From NCBI RefSeq assembly GCF_001485415.1, contig NZ_BCMQ01000005.1, positions 1 to 64,000 of the forward strand: a DNA stretch of 64,000 nt, in the 5' to 3' direction. The translations under genes and the position numbers were made by a program. The stretch comes from Myroides odoratimimus. GTDB lineage: Bacteria > Bacteroidota > Bacteroidia > Flavobacteriales > Flavobacteriaceae. Below, piece after piece: positions 62,909 through 64,000 of the stretch (its first letter is position 1; each line of letters starts with the position of its first letter). Under the pieces are notes generated by a model. That model saw only the letters and a program-made list of their open reading frames with translations. It did not search any database and was not told the DNA's origin.

Positions 62909-64000
62909 ATGAAATTAGATAGAAAAGAAATCCTTAAGGCTTTAGAGAGCATTTCTCTAGCTGGAGAAGGAAAAAATATGGTGGAGAGTGGAGCTGTAAG
63001 TAATGTAATGACTTTCGGAGACGAAGTAGTAGTGGACTTAGTACTTAGTACACCAGCTTTACACATTAAGAAAAGAGCAGAAGTTGACGTGATGAAAGTA
63101 ATTCACGATCAAGTATATGACAAGGCGAAAGTAAAAGTAAATATAAAAGTAGAGGCTCCTGAAAAGCCTGAGATTAAAGGAAAAGCTATTCCTGGTATTA
63201 AAAACATTGTTGCTATCTCTTCTGGTAAGGGGGGAGTAGGTAAATCTACAGTTACTGCTAATTTAGCTGCTAGTTTAGCTAATATGGGCTTTAAAGTAGG
63301 AGTGTTAGATGCAGATATCTATGGACCATCTATGCCAATCATGTTTGATGTAGAAGGAGCTAAACCTATTTCAGTAGAAGTAGAAGGACGTTCTAAGATG
63401 AAGCCTGTATCATCGTATGGAGTAGAGATCCTTTCTATCGGATTCTTTACAAAAGGAGACCAAGCAATAATCTGGAGAGGACCTATGGCTGCAAAAGCAT
63501 TAAATCAAATGATTTTTGATGCAGACTGGGGAGAACTAGACTTCTTATTATTAGACTTACCTCCTGGTACAGGAGATATTCACTTATCTATTATGCAGTC
63601 TCTTCCTATTACAGGGGCTGTAGTGGTATCTACACCACAAGCAGTAGCGCTAGCTGATGCTAAAAAAGGAGTATCAATGTTTATGTCAGAGAGTATCAAT
63701 GTTCCTGTATTAGGTATCGTTGAGAATATGGCGTATTTCACTCCAGAAGAATTACCAAATAACAAATACTATATCTTCGGTGAGAATGGTGCTAAGAACT
63801 TAGCAGCAGACTTAGATGTTCCTTTCTTAGGAGAAGTACCTATCGTACAGAGTATCCGTGAGGCTGGTGATTATGGTCGTCCAGCAGCATTACAAAACGA
63901 TACTATCATCGCAAAGGTATTCGAAGATTTAAGCAGAAATGTAGTAGAACAAGTAGTGTTGAGAAATGAGTCATTACCTGCTACTGAAGCTATCAAAATT
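62909..64000 (+). CDS. Mrp/ApbC iron-sulfur carrier ATPase, 3' end outside window
   Basis: 364 residues are visible and the frame is open to the window edge. Since Mrp proteins are about 370-380 residues, only the tail is missing. A DUF59-type N-terminal domain (about 1-85, starting MKLDRKEILKALESI) is followed by a ParA-like P-loop ATPase with the deviant Walker A SSGKGGVGKST. DADIYGPSMP and LLLDLPPGTGD are further signatures. Its likely job is loading or handing on [4Fe-4S] clusters. The CxxC pair that many Mrp proteins carry near the motif ENMAYFTPEEL is absent. Confidence 0.93.
   Translation, partial: MKLDRKEILKALESISLAGEGKNMVESGAVSNVMTFGDEVVVDLVLSTPALHIKKRAEVDVMKVIHDQVYDKAKVKVNIKVEAPEKPEIKGKAIPGIKNIVAISSGKGGVGKSTVTANLAASLANMGFKVGVLDADIYGPSMPIMFDVEGAKPISVEVEGRSKMKPVSSYGVEILSIGFFTKGDQAIIWRGPMAAKALNQMIFDADWGELDFLLLDLPPGTGDIHLSIMQSLPITGAVVVSTPQAVALADAKKGVSMFMSESINVPVLGIVENMAYFTPEELPNNKYYIFGENGAKNLAADLDVPFLGEVPIVQSIREAGDYGRPAALQNDTIIAKVFEDLSRNVVEQVVLRNESLPATEAIKI

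Overview
The window is low-GC chromosomal DNA from a member of the Bacteroidota, most likely the family Flavobacteriaceae. Myroides or a close relative is my best guess, but it is only a guess. The reasons are the gliding genes gldB and gldC, a type IX secretion (T9SS) sorting domain, a TonB receptor paired with a surface lipoprotein, lipoproteins with a Cys-Ser-Ser-Asp-Asp start, no obvious Shine-Dalgarno sites, and repeated -7 promoter boxes of the Bacteroidota type TAnnTTTG.

Layout, left to right. Positions 1-61 are the 3' part of a tRNA-Gln gene. Positions 157-12488 are a heme supercluster. On the minus strand, an AraC-type regulator, ferrochelatase (hemH), HemJ, an NtrY-like kinase and an enoyl-CoA hydratase form one tight operon. 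Divergent from it run hemA, hemC, hemD, hemE, a small unknown gene, hemF and hemB. Between hemF and hemB sit a four-helix-bundle (S23/IVP family) gene flanked by inverted repeats and a 77-bp tandem repeat that ends six bases before hemB. Of the pathway from glutamyl-tRNA to heme, only hemL is missing here.

Positions 12627-27650 hold mostly housekeeping genes: a c-type cytochrome lipoprotein, class I fumarase, a TetA-like MFS exporter, a SWIM zinc-finger protein, rlmN, a polyprenyl diphosphate synthase, dnaG whose zinc ligands are all replaced, nadE, gldB-gldC, a LuxE-like adenylate-forming protein and a tiny T9SS cargo-like protein. Positions 27761-33951 hold a beta-helix lipoprotein, a TonB-dependent receptor and a PhoB/PhoR-type two-component pair. 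Positions 34054-37669 hold trmB, a LysE-family exporter, an alkyltransferase-like protein without the acceptor cysteine, and two unknown genes.

The most unusual region is 37974-62791. A histidine kinase and a sigma-54 activator on the minus strand diverge from a 22-kb same-strand gene row. It holds one membrane-fusion protein, one ABC ATPase, a GIN-domain (DUF2807) protein, six consecutive 800-residue MacB/FtsX-type permeases, a second GIN-domain protein, a seventh permease and one TolC-family outer-membrane protein. One ATPase, one adaptor and one outer-membrane channel therefore appear to serve seven permeases. The permeases share nearly constant ends, with a 284-bp block identical by eye between two of them, while their periplasmic domains diverge. 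I read this as a modular efflux or export machine that is diversified by duplication and gene conversion. The window ends inside an mrp/apbC gene.

Mobile elements: no insertion sequence, prophage or CRISPR array was seen. Several families of short dispersed repeats lie between genes.
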